A stretch of DNA of 63,571 bases from assembly GCA_028874985.1 (NCBI GenBank), contig JAPPGI010000228.1, positions 1 through 63,571 of the forward strand, read 5' to 3'. This document shows, piece after piece, positions 53,954-63,365 of this stretch. Position numbers and translations under genes: made by a program. The DNA is from Gemmatimonadota bacterium. Its GTDB lineage: Bacteria; Gemmatimonadota; Gemmatimonadetes; Longimicrobiales; Gaopeijiaceae. Below the pieces are notes generated by a model. It had not been told where the DNA came from. It made no database searches and was given only the letters and a program-made list of their open reading frames with translations. The first letter of the stretch is position 1, and each line of letters opens with the position of its first letter.

Positions 53954-55204
53954 GTGGAGGAAGGGGACACCGCGCGCCCGCGCCGATGGCCGCTTGTGGC
54001 GACGGTCGGGGCGTTGCACCGTTGGTGCATGGAAGCGGATCGGTTGCAAGCTGAGAGGAAGCGGGCGCTGCTCGCGCGGCCGGTCCGGCACATCGACGTG
54101 ACCGCCTTCGACGGGCGCGCCGTGATCGACGCGTACCGCGACGCGGCGCTCCAGGCGCGCAACCTGGCCGAGGCGGCCGACATCTTCGCCGAGATGGTCG
54201 AGGAGCCCGGGGGCGTGGTAATCCTCACGCTGGCGGGGTCGCTGGTGTCCGCCGGGCTCAGGGAGACGCTCCTCGCGCTGGTGGAGTGCGACATGGTGGA
54301 CGTGATCGTGGCCACCGGCGCGATCGTGGTCGACCAGGACTTCTTCGAGGCGCTGGGGTTCCGGCACTACATGGCCCCGGGATCGCCCGAGGCGCCGGTG
54401 GTGGAGGACGAAGAGCTCCGGGAGCTGGAAATCGACCGAATCTACGATACGTGGGTGGACGAGGTGGAGATGCGCGTGTGCGACGAGACGGTGGCGGGGG
54501 TCCTGGACGGAATGGAGGCGCGGGCGTATTCGAGCCGGGAGGTCGTGAGGGAATTGGGCGCGTACCTGGAACGGCATCACGCCGATGCGCGCTCGATCGT
54601 CCTGGAGGCGTACCGCCGGGACGTGCCGGTGTTCGTGCCGGCGCTCAGCGACTCGTCGGCGGGATTCGGCGTGGTGGCGCACCGGGTGAGGGCGGGGGCA
54701 CGGGGGGCGCCGCATGTGGCCTTCGACGCCGGAAAGGACTTCCACGAGCTGGCGAGGATCAAGCTGGCGGCCCCCGAGACGGGGCTGCTGATGGTGGGTG
54801 GGGGCGTGCCGAAGAACTTCGCCCAGGACGCGGTCGTCGCGGCCCGCACGCTGGCGGAAGCGGGCCCCGCCCCGCGGCACGTTCCCATGCACGGGCGCGC
54901 CGTGCAGCTCACGGTGGCCGATCCGCGCGACGGCGGCCTCTCGGGCTCCACCCTGCGCGAGGCCGCGAGCTGGGGCAAGGTGGCGACGGCGCGGGAACGC
55001 ATGGTGTACGGCGAAGCCACGCTGACCCTGCCGCTGCTCGTGAGCGACGCGTACCACCGGGGGGTGTGGCGGGGTCGGCGGGCTCGCCGCCTGGGCCTGC
55101 TCTTCCGCGCGGGGGCGGCCGCGCGGCGGGAGGCTCCGGAAAACGCGACGAACCCCTCCCACGCCCCCGTCCCGCCGCCACGCTCCCCGGTGGGTTCGCC
55201 TTGA
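53954..55204 (+). CDS. Deoxyhypusine synthase-like protein
   Basis: 416 residues from GTG 53954, or about 391 from ATG 54029. The NAD-dependent DHS fold is visible in VVILTLAGSLVSAGLRETL, VIVATGAIVVDQDFFEAL and GLLMVGGGVPKNFAQDAV. The active-site Lys is conserved as Lys342 in REAASWGKVATARERMVYGE, aligned with AVSWGKI of the eukaryotic enzyme. Bacteria lack eIF5A, so the substrate here must differ; bacterial members are often called homospermidine/DHS-like. Its TGA overlaps the TTG of the AddB-like gene, so it is translationally coupled to a DNA repair operon. Confidence 0.9.
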   Translation: MEEGDTARPRRWPLVATVGALHRWCMEADRLQAERKRALLARPVRHIDVTAFDGRAVIDAYRDAALQARNLAEAADIFAEMVEEPGGVVILTLAGSLVSAGLRETLLALVECDMVDVIVATGAIVVDQDFFEALGFRHYMAPGSPEAPVVEDEELRELEIDRIYDTWVDEVEMRVCDETVAGVLDGMEARAYSSREVVRELGAYLERHHADARSIVLEAYRRDVPVFVPALSDSSAGFGVVAHRVRAGARGAPHVAFDAGKDFHELARIKLAAPETGLLMVGGGVPKNFAQDAVVAARTLAEAGPAPRHVPMHGRAVQLTVADPRDGGLSGSTLREAASWGKVATARERMVYGEATLTLPLLVSDAYHRGVWRGRRARRLGLLFRAGAAARREAPENATNPSHAPVPPPRSPVGSP

Positions 55205-58200
55205 GCCAGCTCTACCTCGACTTCGACGGCGCCCCCCCCGGCCCCGCCCCGCCCCCCTCCGCCGACATCGCGACGGCGTGCGTCCTGGTGCGGGAACTGG
55301 AGCGCGTGGTCCGGCGCGGCGGCCGCGCCCGCAAGGTCCTGGTCGCCCGCACCCGCGGAGAGGGGAAGGAGCTGCTGAGGCAGTTGGCGTTGCGAGGGCG
55401 GTCGTGGGTGGGCTTCGAGGTCAGCACGCTGCGCCCCCTCGCAACGGGAATCGTCGCGCGCGCCGGTTCCTTCGCGGGCCTAACGATCATCGATGCGTTC
55501 GACGAACACGCCCTGGTCGAGCGGGCCATCGACGAGGTGCTGCGTGGCGGCCGGGGCTTCCGCTTTCGGGGCCTGGCCGAGAAGGTGGGGTTCCGCGACG
55601 CGGTGCGGCACTCGGTGGCGGCTCTGCGCCTGGGGGGTGTGCGGGCGCGTTCCCCGGGGGATGCCGCGGCCGACGCGCCCTCCGGCAGGCGGGCGCTGAT
55701 CACCGCGGTTCTGCGGCGCTACGAGGAGCTGCTTGCCGAAGGTGCACTGGCCGACAACGCCCACCTGCTGGGGACCGCCACCGAGATCTTGGAGGACGAC
55801 ACGGCCCGACCGCCGCTCCGCGCCCCCACCTTCCTGGTGCCCGGCCTCCCCGACCGCGGCCTCGCGGGGCGGTTTGCGCGCGCCCTGCAGCGCCGGGGTG
55901 CGACGCTGCTCAGGACCGACCCGGTCGAGGGGCTGCCGCCGCCGAAGGGGATCCTGTGGGATGTCGCTCCGCCCGCGGCACCGGGAAGCTACCTGCACGC
56001 GGTGGAGCGCCACGAGGGCCCCCGACCCCGCATCGAACTCTTCGCCGCGGGCTCGGTCCAGGACGAACTGCGCGGCGTGCTGCGCCGGGCGATGGACCTG
56101 GGCGCCCGCTGGGACCAGGTCGAGATCATAGCCGCCGATCCCGCCCTCTACGGATCGGCTCTGCACGCCCTCGCGGAACCGCTCGGGGTTCCGGTCACCT
56201 TCGCCGTCGGCCTCCCCGTGGAGCGCACCCGCCCCGGCCGCATCGTGACCGCCTATTTCCAGTGGATCGAAAGCGACTTCCGGGAGGCGCGGATCCGGGC
56301 CCTCATCGAGGCGGGGGACGTGAGGCCGCCCCGGCAGCGCCACCGGATCGCCGGTCCCCGGCTGGCCCGCTCCCTCAGGCGGCTGCGCATCGGGTGGGGA
56401 CGGGAGCGACACACGGTGCGGATCGAGCGGGCGCTCGAGGGCGTCGGGAAGATGGTGCAACACAGATTCGAGGCCGTGGAGCGCTTCGAGCGCCGCAGGG
56501 AGCGCATGCGCGAGGATCTGCTCGCCCTGCAGGCGCTCCTCGACCCCGTGCTGGCCGCCACCCCCGACGTGGCCGGGCAGACCTCTCCCGCGCGGGTGGC
56601 GGCCGGTGCGAAGAGCCTCCTATCCCGGGCCGCCCCCGGCACCGACACCGACGACACCGCCCTGCAGCGGCTGCTCCGCCGGCTCGGGCGCATCGAGGCC
56701 ACTCTGCACCGCACGACCGACTACCCGTCGGCTGCCGCCATCGTCAAGAGCTTCCTCGAGATCCGTATCCCCGCCCCTCGGGCCGAGGGGTTGGCGCCTT
56801 GGAGCTCCGCGGCCGGACACCTTTACCTGACCGACCTCGCGCACGGGGGGGCCACCGGGCGGCGCTTCACCTTCATCGTGGGGATGGACTCGGCGAACTT
56901 CCCCGGATCCACCCACGAGGATCCGCTGCTCCTGGACCGGGAGCGCTGGCGGCTCGGGCGCGGCGAGTTGCCGCTCGCGCGCGAACGCGTCGCCGAACGC
57001 CGCTTCAGCTTCGGCCGGCTGGTGGCGCGCCTGCGGGGGACGCTGGTTCTCAGCTACTGCCGCTGGAATCCCGCCGAGGCCCGCGAGTTGTCCCCGGCCC
57101 CGGAGCTGCTCCAGGCGCTGCGCCTGCGCTACGGGGATCCCGCACTGAACTTCGAGGACCTGGAGAAGCACCTGGGAGCGAGCGAGTCCCGCCTTCCCCG
57201 CCCGGAGCTTCGCGCCGACCTGGACGAGGGCGATGTCTGGCTCCGGGCGCTGGCCACCCGCGACGGACGGCTGCGGGACGGCCTCGAAGCGGTGGGGCGC
57301 GCCCACCCGCGGCTGGGCCTCGGCATGGCGGCCGCCAAGGGGCTGTGCCGCGACGAGGCGAACGTGCACGCGGGCTTCCTGGGCACGCCCTCACCCCCGC
57401 TGTCCTACCGGGACCCTTCCGCCCGGACCTTCTCGGCCAGCGGCCTGGAGTCGCTCGGCGCCTGTCCGCGACGCTTCCTCTTCAGCCACATCCTCAAGGC
57501 ATCTCCGCCCGACGACCCCGAGTTCGACCCCCACCGCTGGCTCAACCCCATGGAACGGGGCAACCTGCTGCACAGGGTCTACGAACGCACCCTGAAGCTG
57601 GCGCGGGAGCGGGGACTGGCCCCGGCGGACGACGACTTCCTCACGCTCGCCCTCGGGCTCGTCGAACGCGTGGGGGCGGAGATGCTACGGCGCGTTCCCA
57701 CGCCGAGCCGGGCAGTCCGGGAATGGGAGATGGAGGCCCTGTGCGACGACGCCCGCTCATTTGTCGAGATGATCCGCGGCTACCCGCCGCCGTGGATCGA
57801 GCTGGAGATGGCCTTCGGCATGGACGACGATCCGACGACGATCGACGCGGGCGGGCGGCCGGTGCGGGTGCGCGGCTACATCGACCGGCTCGACGACCGC
57901 GGCGGCCGGCTGCGCGTGGTCGACTACAAGACAGGAGGAGACTACGGATACGGGGGGGAGGCGGGGCCTTACAACGGCGGCCGCCGCCTGCAGCACTTCA
58001 TCTACACCGAGGCGGCGCGGGCGGTGCTGGGGCGGCCCGTCACCGGCATGGAGTATCACTTCCCCACCCGGCGCGGCGAGAACCGGGAGCACGCCTTCGA
58101 GTCGGCCGAGCTGTCCTCCGGCGGCCATCTCGTGGCCGCCCTGCTCGACGGGGTCGCGGCGGGGCGCTTCCCGGCGACCGACAGCGCGAAGGACGACTGC

Positions 58201-58347
58201 CGCTTCTGCGACTACGGCGAAGTCTGCGGCGTGAGGGCCGGCCAATGGGGTGCGGTCACCTGCCGGTTCGCCGACTGGACGGCCCGCAACCTGGGCGAAC
58301 TGCCCGAACTCGACCTGCTCGGCCGCGTGCGCAACTGGGACAGGTGA
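55201..58347 (+). CDS. addB: AddB-like PD-(D/E)XK nuclease / helicase-like subunit
   Basis: 1048-residue partner of AddA in double-strand-break end processing. An inactive helicase-like body (residues about 1-700) is followed by a RecB-family nuclease domain with GYIDRLDDRGGRLRVVDYKTG. An iron-sulfur cluster is predicted from Cys in SLGACPRRFLF plus the C-terminal DDCRFCDYGEVCG triad, as in AddB proteins. The TTG start at 55201 overlaps the DHS-like stop (TTGA). It ends 11 bp before the AddA-like gene. Its Walker A is not evident in the N-terminus. Confidence 0.9.
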   Translation: MSQLYLDFDGAPPGPAPPPSADIATACVLVRELERVVRRGGRARKVLVARTRGEGKELLRQLALRGRSWVGFEVSTLRPLATGIVARAGSFAGLTIIDAFDEHALVERAIDEVLRGGRGFRFRGLAEKVGFRDAVRHSVAALRLGGVRARSPGDAAADAPSGRRALITAVLRRYEELLAEGALADNAHLLGTATEILEDDTARPPLRAPTFLVPGLPDRGLAGRFARALQRRGATLLRTDPVEGLPPPKGILWDVAPPAAPGSYLHAVERHEGPRPRIELFAAGSVQDELRGVLRRAMDLGARWDQVEIIAADPALYGSALHALAEPLGVPVTFAVGLPVERTRPGRIVTAYFQWIESDFREARIRALIEAGDVRPPRQRHRIAGPRLARSLRRLRIGWGRERHTVRIERALEGVGKMVQHRFEAVERFERRRERMREDLLALQALLDPVLAATPDVAGQTSPARVAAGAKSLLSRAAPGTDTDDTALQRLLRRLGRIEATLHRTTDYPSAAAIVKSFLEIRIPAPRAEGLAPWSSAAGHLYLTDLAHGGATGRRFTFIVGMDSANFPGSTHEDPLLLDRERWRLGRGELPLARERVAERRFSFGRLVARLRGTLVLSYCRWNPAEARELSPAPELLQALRLRYGDPALNFEDLEKHLGASESRLPRPELRADLDEGDVWLRALATRDGRLRDGLEAVGRAHPRLGLGMAAAKGLCRDEANVHAGFLGTPSPPLSYRDPSARTFSASGLESLGACPRRFLFSHILKASPPDDPEFDPHRWLNPMERGNLLHRVYERTLKLARERGLAPADDDFLTLALGLVERVGAEMLRRVPTPSRAVREWEMEALCDDARSFVEMIRGYPPPWIELEMAFGMDDDPTTIDAGGRPVRVRGYIDRLDDRGGRLRVVDYKTGGDYGYGGEAGPYNGGRRLQHFIYTEAARAVLGRPVTGMEYHFPTRRGENREHAFESAELSSGGHLVAALLDGVAAGRFPATDSAKDDCRFCDYGEVCGVRAGQWGAVTCRFADWTARNLGELPELDLLGRVRNWDR

Positions 58348-58357
58348 GAGCGGGACC

Positions 58358-61300
58358 GTGAGCGACGCAAAGACACCCCCGGCGCCGGCTTCGCGACCCC
58401 CGCCCGCGCGGGAACCCCCCGACCAGCCCGCGCGGCTCCGCATCCTGGAGGATCTGGAGCGCAACCTCCTCGTCGAGGCGGGCGCGGGTTCCGGGAAGAC
58501 CACGTCGCTGGTGGACCGCATGGTCGCCCTCGTGCGGAGCGGCGCGTGCACCGTCGACCGGATCGCCGCGGTGACCTTCACCCGCAAGGCGGCCGCGGAG
58601 CTGCGGCAGAGGTTCCAGGTCAAGCTGGAGGAGGTCGCGGGGAAGCTGGCGCCGGAAGATCCCGGCCGCACGGTGTTCGACGACGCCATCCGCGACATCG
58701 ACCGAGCCTTCCTGGGCACGATCCACGCCTTCTGCGCAAGGATGCTGCGCGAACGGCCGCTGGAAGCCGGGCTCGATCCGGGCTTCCGCGAGGTGCAGGA
58801 ATCCGAAGCGGAGAGCATGCAGCGCGGCTTCTGGCTGGAGTTCCTGGAGCGCATGGCCACCGACGGCGATCCGCGGCTGGGGGAACTGGGGCGGCTCGGC
58901 GTTGCACCCGACCGGCTCGAGAACGCCTTCAACGCGCTGGTCGATAACCCCGACGTGGACTTCGGCTTCGAGGCGGTGGCGGCGCCTGATCCGGAGGAGG
59001 TCCGGGGGGTGCGCGCCCGCTTCGAGGAGTTGCTGGACCGGGCCGCGGAGCTGATGCGGGGCCGCGTTCCGCCGAACGGATGGGACGGCTTCGGCCGCCG
59101 TGTCCGCACGCTCATGTACTGGCGACGCTCGCTCGACTGGTCGGACCGGTCGCTGTTCTTCGATGCGCTGGCCCGGATCCACCTGAAGAAGGGGGGCCTG
59201 ACGCAGAAGACATGGTCCGACACCGCCGCCGGGAAGGCACGGGCCAAGAGCCTGTTCAACGATTTCGTCGCCTTCGCCGGAGCGGGCGGCCCGGTGGACC
59301 GGGTTCTGCGCGAGTGGTGGGCCCACCGCTACCCCGTCGCCATGGGCGTGGCCAGGGATGCCGCGAATGCGTACGCCGCACGGAGGAAGGACCGGGGCGA
59401 GGTCAACTTCCAGGACCTGCTCGTCCACACCGCGGCGCTGCTCCGCGCCGACCCGCGGGCGCGCCACGACCTCGGCAGGCGCTACCGGCGCGTCCTGGTC
59501 GACGAGTTCCAGGACACCGATCCGCTGCAGGCCGAGATCCTGCTGCTGCTCGCCAGCGATGTGGAGACGGGGAGCGACTGGCGCACGGTCACCCCGCGTC
59601 CCGGCGCACTCTTCGTGGTGGGCGACCCGAAGCAGAGCATCTACCGCTTCCGGCGCGCCGACATCGCGCTCTACGAGATCGTCAAGAGGCGCTTCGCGTC
59701 CTTCGGCGACGTGCTCCGCCTCGAGTCCAACTTCCGCTCCCTGCCGGCGATCGGGACGCTCGTGCGGGGGGTCTTCGAGCGCGAGGATCGTTTCGCGCCC
59801 CGGGACACGAACCGCCAGGCGGCCTTCGCCCCCCTGTTGACGTGGCGTGACCGGGGCCCCGGGCTGCTGGCGCTGTACGGTGTCCGGGGCAGCCGGCAGG
59901 ACGATGTCGCCGAAGACGAGGCCGACCGCATCGCGGCCTGGATCGCGCGCCGGGTCGAAGCGGGGGAACGCGGCCCCGACGACTTCATGATCCTCACCCG
60001 GACCCGCAAGTACCTCTCGGTCTACGCGCACGCCCTCGAGGACCGCAACCTGCCGGTGGACGTGTCGGGTGCCGGTGTCGGATTCGAGGATGAGCTGGCC
60101 GCGTTCCTCCTCCTTTTCCGCTGCCTGGAGGATCCCGCGCACCGGCCGCGGGTGCTCGGCGTGCTGACGGGTCCCCTCTTCGGGATCACCCTCGACCGGA
60201 TCGTGGCCTTCCGGGACGGAGGGGGCCGTTTCGAGATCAACCGCCCGGCGCTGGGCGACGGCGACGCGGCCGAGGCGGTCAACGTCCTGCACGGGTGGTG
60301 GAAGCGCGCTCTCAGGGAGCCCGCGGACGTGACCGCCGAGCGCCTGGTCCGGGGGACCGGACTCTTTCCGCTGGCCGCCGCGGGCAAGCTGGGAGAACTC
60401 CGCGCCGGAGCGCTCGCCTACCTGCTGGACGCCGTGCGGGCCCGGGCCCTGGAGGGCGACACCTCGATCGCCGGGGCCGCGGACGCAATCGAGACGGCGC
60501 TCGACTGGGATGACGCCGAGGCGCCGCTCGTGCCGGGCCGCGGCGACTGCGTGCGCGTGATGAACCTGCACCGCGCCAAGGGACTGGAGGCGCCGGTGGT
60601 GTTCCTGGCGGCGCCCTTCGGGGAGACGGACCGGCCGCCGCGCATGCGGGTCGCCCGCCACGCGGACGGGGTGGCGCGGGGCACGATCCCCATGGTGGTG
60701 AAACGGGGGTACGCCACCGAGATCATCGCGCAGCCGGGGACTTGGGAGGAGGATCGCGAGGCGGAGCGTGCCTTTGACGAAGCCGAGAAGGTGCGGCTGC
60801 TGTACGTGGCCGCGACCCGGGCCAGGGACGAGCTCTGGATCGCGCGGAGTGCGGGGCTGAAGATGCGGGGAGCGTCGCCGTGGAAGGCGCTGGAGGAGTG
60901 GGTGGCGGGCGAGGCCGTGCGGGAGGGGGATGGGGGCGCCGCCAGGGTGGTGGAGTTGCCGCGCGGGGGCGCGCCCGCGCCGGATGTGCTGGATGCCGAA
61001 ACCGATCTGGGGACGGCCCTGGAGGCGATGCAGGCCGCGGCGGAGCACAGCCGCGCGGCGACGTACCGGCTGGAGACGGTCACGGCGCGGGCGAAGGGGG
61101 TGGGGGGTGTGGAGAACGATGCGCCACCGAATCCGGATCCGTCCGTCCGCACGGATGTCTTCGGGGAACCCGCCCTCCGCCCCGCCGGCGGCGGATTCGA
61201 GTGGGGCAGCGTGGTCCACGAGGTGCTGGCGGCGGCGGGCGAAGGCATGCCGGACGAGCCTCTGGCCCAGCTGGCCCGCGACCTCCTCATCGAGTTCGAA

Positions 61301-61687
61301 CGCCCGGTCGACCGCATGGGAGCCCCCACCGAGCTCGACGCGCTCCTCGCGCTCGTGGAGGCCGTGCGCGGCTCGGCGATCTGGCACCGCGCGACGGTGA
61401 GCCGCGAGCGTCACACCGAAGTCCCCTTCGCGGTGGACCTGGGCCCTCGCGCGGGGTACCCCGAAGTGGTCGAGGGGGTCATCGACCTCGTCTTCCGCGA
61501 GAACGGGCATTGGGTGGTGGCGGACTACAAGACGGACAGCGGCGAGGACCCCGAGTTCGAGGAGCGCGTGGTCCGGTACCGCGCCCAGGTGGAGCTGTAT
61601 GCCGACTGCTGGGAGAGGCTGACGGGGGAGGTGGTGGGGGAACGCGTGCTGGTGTTCACCGCTCAGGGGAGGGTGGAGGGGTGGTGA
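58358..61687 (+). CDS. addA: AddA-like UvrD-family helicase-nuclease
   Basis: 1109-residue superfamily 1 helicase. Motifs in order: I GAGSGKTTSLVDRM (Lys47), Ia VTFTRKAAAELRQRF, IHAFCARML, II VLVDEFQDTDPLQ, III GDPKQSIYRFRRAD, IV LESNFRSL, V MNLHRAKGLEAPVVFL, VI LLYVAATRARDELWI. The C-terminal RecB nuclease has EWGSVVHEVL, EGVIDLVFRENGHWVVADYK and the following QVELYADCWERL. GTG at 58358. With AddB it resects DNA ends and recognises Chi-like sites. The last bases overlap a tiny open frame. Confidence 0.95.
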   Translation: MSDAKTPPAPASRPPPAREPPDQPARLRILEDLERNLLVEAGAGSGKTTSLVDRMVALVRSGACTVDRIAAVTFTRKAAAELRQRFQVKLEEVAGKLAPEDPGRTVFDDAIRDIDRAFLGTIHAFCARMLRERPLEAGLDPGFREVQESEAESMQRGFWLEFLERMATDGDPRLGELGRLGVAPDRLENAFNALVDNPDVDFGFEAVAAPDPEEVRGVRARFEELLDRAAELMRGRVPPNGWDGFGRRVRTLMYWRRSLDWSDRSLFFDALARIHLKKGGLTQKTWSDTAAGKARAKSLFNDFVAFAGAGGPVDRVLREWWAHRYPVAMGVARDAANAYAARRKDRGEVNFQDLLVHTAALLRADPRARHDLGRRYRRVLVDEFQDTDPLQAEILLLLASDVETGSDWRTVTPRPGALFVVGDPKQSIYRFRRADIALYEIVKRRFASFGDVLRLESNFRSLPAIGTLVRGVFEREDRFAPRDTNRQAAFAPLLTWRDRGPGLLALYGVRGSRQDDVAEDEADRIAAWIARRVEAGERGPDDFMILTRTRKYLSVYAHALEDRNLPVDVSGAGVGFEDELAAFLLLFRCLEDPAHRPRVLGVLTGPLFGITLDRIVAFRDGGGRFEINRPALGDGDAAEAVNVLHGWWKRALREPADVTAERLVRGTGLFPLAAAGKLGELRAGALAYLLDAVRARALEGDTSIAGAADAIETALDWDDAEAPLVPGRGDCVRVMNLHRAKGLEAPVVFLAAPFGETDRPPRMRVARHADGVARGTIPMVVKRGYATEIIAQPGTWEEDREAERAFDEAEKVRLLYVAATRARDELWIARSAGLKMRGASPWKALEEWVAGEAVREGDGGAARVVELPRGGAPAPDVLDAETDLGTALEAMQAAAEHSRAATYRLETVTARAKGVGGVENDAPPNPDPSVRTDVFGEPALRPAGGGFEWGSVVHEVLAAAGEGMPDEPLAQLARDLLIEFERPVDRMGAPTELDALLALVEAVRGSAIWHRATVSRERHTEVPFAVDLGPRAGYPEVVEGVIDLVFRENGHWVVADYKTDSGEDPEFEERVVRYRAQVELYADCWERLTGEVVGERVLVFTAQGRVEGW

Positions 61688-61797
61688 TAGTGAAAGGTTT
61701 CACAAGAGCTTGGATGACCTGGGCGAATGACCCGCAGCTTCGCTCTGCGGAGTACTTGGGTGCCAGGGTTGGCAAGCATTCGGTTATCGTCGATTGA
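61684..61797 (+). CDS. Tiny open frame coupled to AddA-like gene
   Basis: GTG at 61684 overlaps the AddA-like stop (GTGA) and would encode 37 residues: it begins MIVKGFTRAWMTWANDPQLR and ends GARVGKHSVIVD. GGAGGG precedes it. The sequence looks protein-like rather than random, perhaps the truncated start of a larger lost gene. No known family is recognised. It is not strongly supported. Confidence 0.35.
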   Translation: MIVKGFTRAWMTWANDPQLRSAEYLGARVGKHSVIVD

Positions 61798-61957
61798 TCG
61801 ACTGTGTGCGCCCGATCCGAGGCGCTCGCCAGCCACGTCCATAGAGGAAGACCGTAGACGCGCACCGAATGAGCCCCTGTCACCTCTCCCAACGACGCGC
61901 TGCCCGCGGCTTCCTGGGCGCGTCCTCGACGCCGGCCGCGGGGGCCGATAGCCCAGC

Positions 61958-62257
61958 TTGAATACACGGATTCCCGACAGCTGGCCTGCCGCGGTCCGCG
62001 AACTGCATCGCGACTACACCGGCTTTTTCGACCGCTTTTTCGATTTCCACATCGCTGCGCGAGAGCCGAGAGCAAGGCACCTTCTCAAGAGGGTCAAGCG
62101 TGAGATTGAGCGGCTCGCGGTGAGTTACGAACCCGGAGAAGTGAATGCGGTGATTGAAGAACTCTCATGGCTGCAAAACGACTTGGATGGAGTTGCTCTA
62201 CGCGATGAAACACGGGGGCGGAGCCGCCGGACTGGGACCCTCTCGACATCCGGGTGA
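61958..62257 (+). CDS. Small hypothetical helical protein
   Basis: 99 residues from a TTG at 61958, not recognised. The core is helical and charged (PAAVRELHRDYTGFFDRFFD, ARHLLKRVKREIERLAVSYE, VNAVIEELSWLQNDLDGV). The last part runs into the conserved leader block of the lipoprotein array and is Arg/Ser-rich, which suggests the true C-terminus was altered when the array formed. No ribosome-binding site is visible, so confidence is low. Confidence 0.4.
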   Translation: MNTRIPDSWPAAVRELHRDYTGFFDRFFDFHIAAREPRARHLLKRVKREIERLAVSYEPGEVNAVIEELSWLQNDLDGVALRDETRGRSRRTGTLSTSG

Positions 62258-62297
62258 CCTGGCTCAAGCACCTGAAGAAATAGGAAGGCGGGAAATG
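62221..62297 (+). repeat. Array leader block, copy 1
   Basis: A block near-identical to those at 62861 and 63301. It contains the core DWDPLDIRVTWLK when read in frame, ending at a stop shortly before the lipoprotein ATG. In this copy an in-frame stop lies just upstream of the block. See the findings for interpretation. Confidence 0.75.
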
Positions 62298-62675
62298 AGA
62301 ACAGCCAGAAACATCGCCCTGGCCGCCCTCGTCGCGACGACGGCCTGTGGGGGGGGAAGCCCCCCCTGCGAGTTCTTCGTCGTGCCTGTGGGCGAGATGC
62401 CGGACCTCGAGATGCTGGTCGGGGATACGGTGGAGACGCCCCTCGCGGACCACTTCACCGACCCCGATTGCTTGGAAGGCAAAGGCCCCCTTTGGGAGGC
62501 CCGGTCGTCCGACCCGTCGGCGGTAGCCGTCTCGGTTTCGAACTCCGCCGTTCTCACGACCGCCGCCCTCGATGTGGCGAACTCGGTGCTCGTGACGGTG
62601 GCATTCCATATCAGTCCGGAGGAGCTCAGTCACGAGTTCTTGGTGCGGGTTCGGCCACACCCCACGGGCCGCTGA
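62295..62675 (+). CDS. Small lipoprotein, apparently intact array member
   Basis: 126-residue lipoprotein beginning MRTARNIALAALVATTACGG with the lipobox at ATTAC. Behind it a short Ig-like or Big-2-like domain is visible: MPDLEMLVGDTVETPLADHF, then SSDPSAVAVSVSNSAVLTTA and VLVTVAFHISPEELSHEFLV. It has no signal for enzymatic function; a surface or periplasmic binding role is inferred. It is the first of three copies in a row, and the only one that reads through. Confidence 0.7.
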   Translation: MRTARNIALAALVATTACGGGSPPCEFFVVPVGEMPDLEMLVGDTVETPLADHFTDPDCLEGKGPLWEARSSDPSAVAVSVSNSAVLTTAALDVANSVLVTVAFHISPEELSHEFLVRVRPHPTGR

Positions 62676-62860
62676 AGGGCCGCCGAGCGGCTTCCGGACT
62701 GTGGCGCCCGGCGCTGCCGGTAAGGGGGGAAACGGGGGCAGGGCAGGGCCAGTCTACTCCGGTGCGGGTACGACCGGGGCTGGCGAGGGGGTTCCCCTTC
62801 GGTCCCCCGGCGGCGCGTCAAGCCGTCGACCTTCCGACGGATGTCAAGGAAAAGGCCACG

Positions 62861-62935
62861 GAGCCGCCCGACTGGGACCCTCTCGACATCCGGGTGACCT
62901 GGCTCAAGAACCTGAAATAGAGGAGACGGGAAATG
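62861..62935 (+). repeat. Array leader block, copy 2
   Basis: Second copy of the block, with EPPDWDPLDIRVTWLKNLK followed by a stop, then AGGAGACGGGAA and the ATG of the second lipoprotein copy. It is in frame with a longer open frame upstream here (AARQAVDLPTDVKEKATE), unlike copy 1. Confidence 0.75.
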
Positions 62936-63227
62936 AGAACAGCCAGAAACATCGCCATGGCCGCAGTTGTCGCGACGATTCCGGCCTGCGGGGGAACCGC
63001 CCCCTGCGACGCCGAGTTCGGGCCTTGGGGCGACGAGCTGCCCGACCTCGACATGCTGGTCGGGGACACGACCCGGCGGCGGTCGCCGTCTCGGTTTCGG
63101 GGGGCGTTCTCACGACCGCCGCCATCGACGTGGCGGACTCCGTGCGCGTGACCGTGGATGGGCCCAAGGGGGCGAAGAACCCGATCCCCCCGACGAGTTC
63201 TACGTGTCAGTGACGGCTCCCCGGTAG
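62933..63227 (+). pseudogene. Second lipoprotein copy, deleted and frameshifted
   Basis: Starts MRTARNIAMAAVVATIPACGG and follows copy 1 to LDMLVGDT. A deletion of roughly 85 bases relative to copy 1 then shifts the frame, and the Big-2-like part (AVAVSVSGGVLTTAAIDVAD) continues in another frame. A second shift near a run of C (GATCCCCCCGAC) is needed to reach DEFYVSVTAPR and a stop at 63225-63227. It cannot make a normal product unless shifted during translation. Confidence 0.65.
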
Positions 63228-63300
63228 CTTTCTTTCCGGGAGTCGAAGATCCTGACCCGGAAGGGCGCTTCGAGGGGAGCGGGCTGGCTGGCGACGGCCG

Positions 63301-63365
63301 TGGGACCCCCTCGACATCCGGGTGACCTGGCTCAAGAACCTGAAGAGATGGGAGAGAGAAAAATG
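63301..63365 (+). repeat. Array leader block, copy 3
   Basis: Third copy: WDPLDIRVTWLKNLK followed by RWEREK and a stop overlapping the third ATG. Conservation at DNA level is as high as or higher than that of the lipoprotein it precedes. Confidence 0.7.

Noticed and set aside
61727-61951. 74-residue frame after the AddA-like gene
   Set aside because: Ser/Arg/Pro-rich, no ribosome-binding site, and overlaps the better-looking frame ending at 61797.
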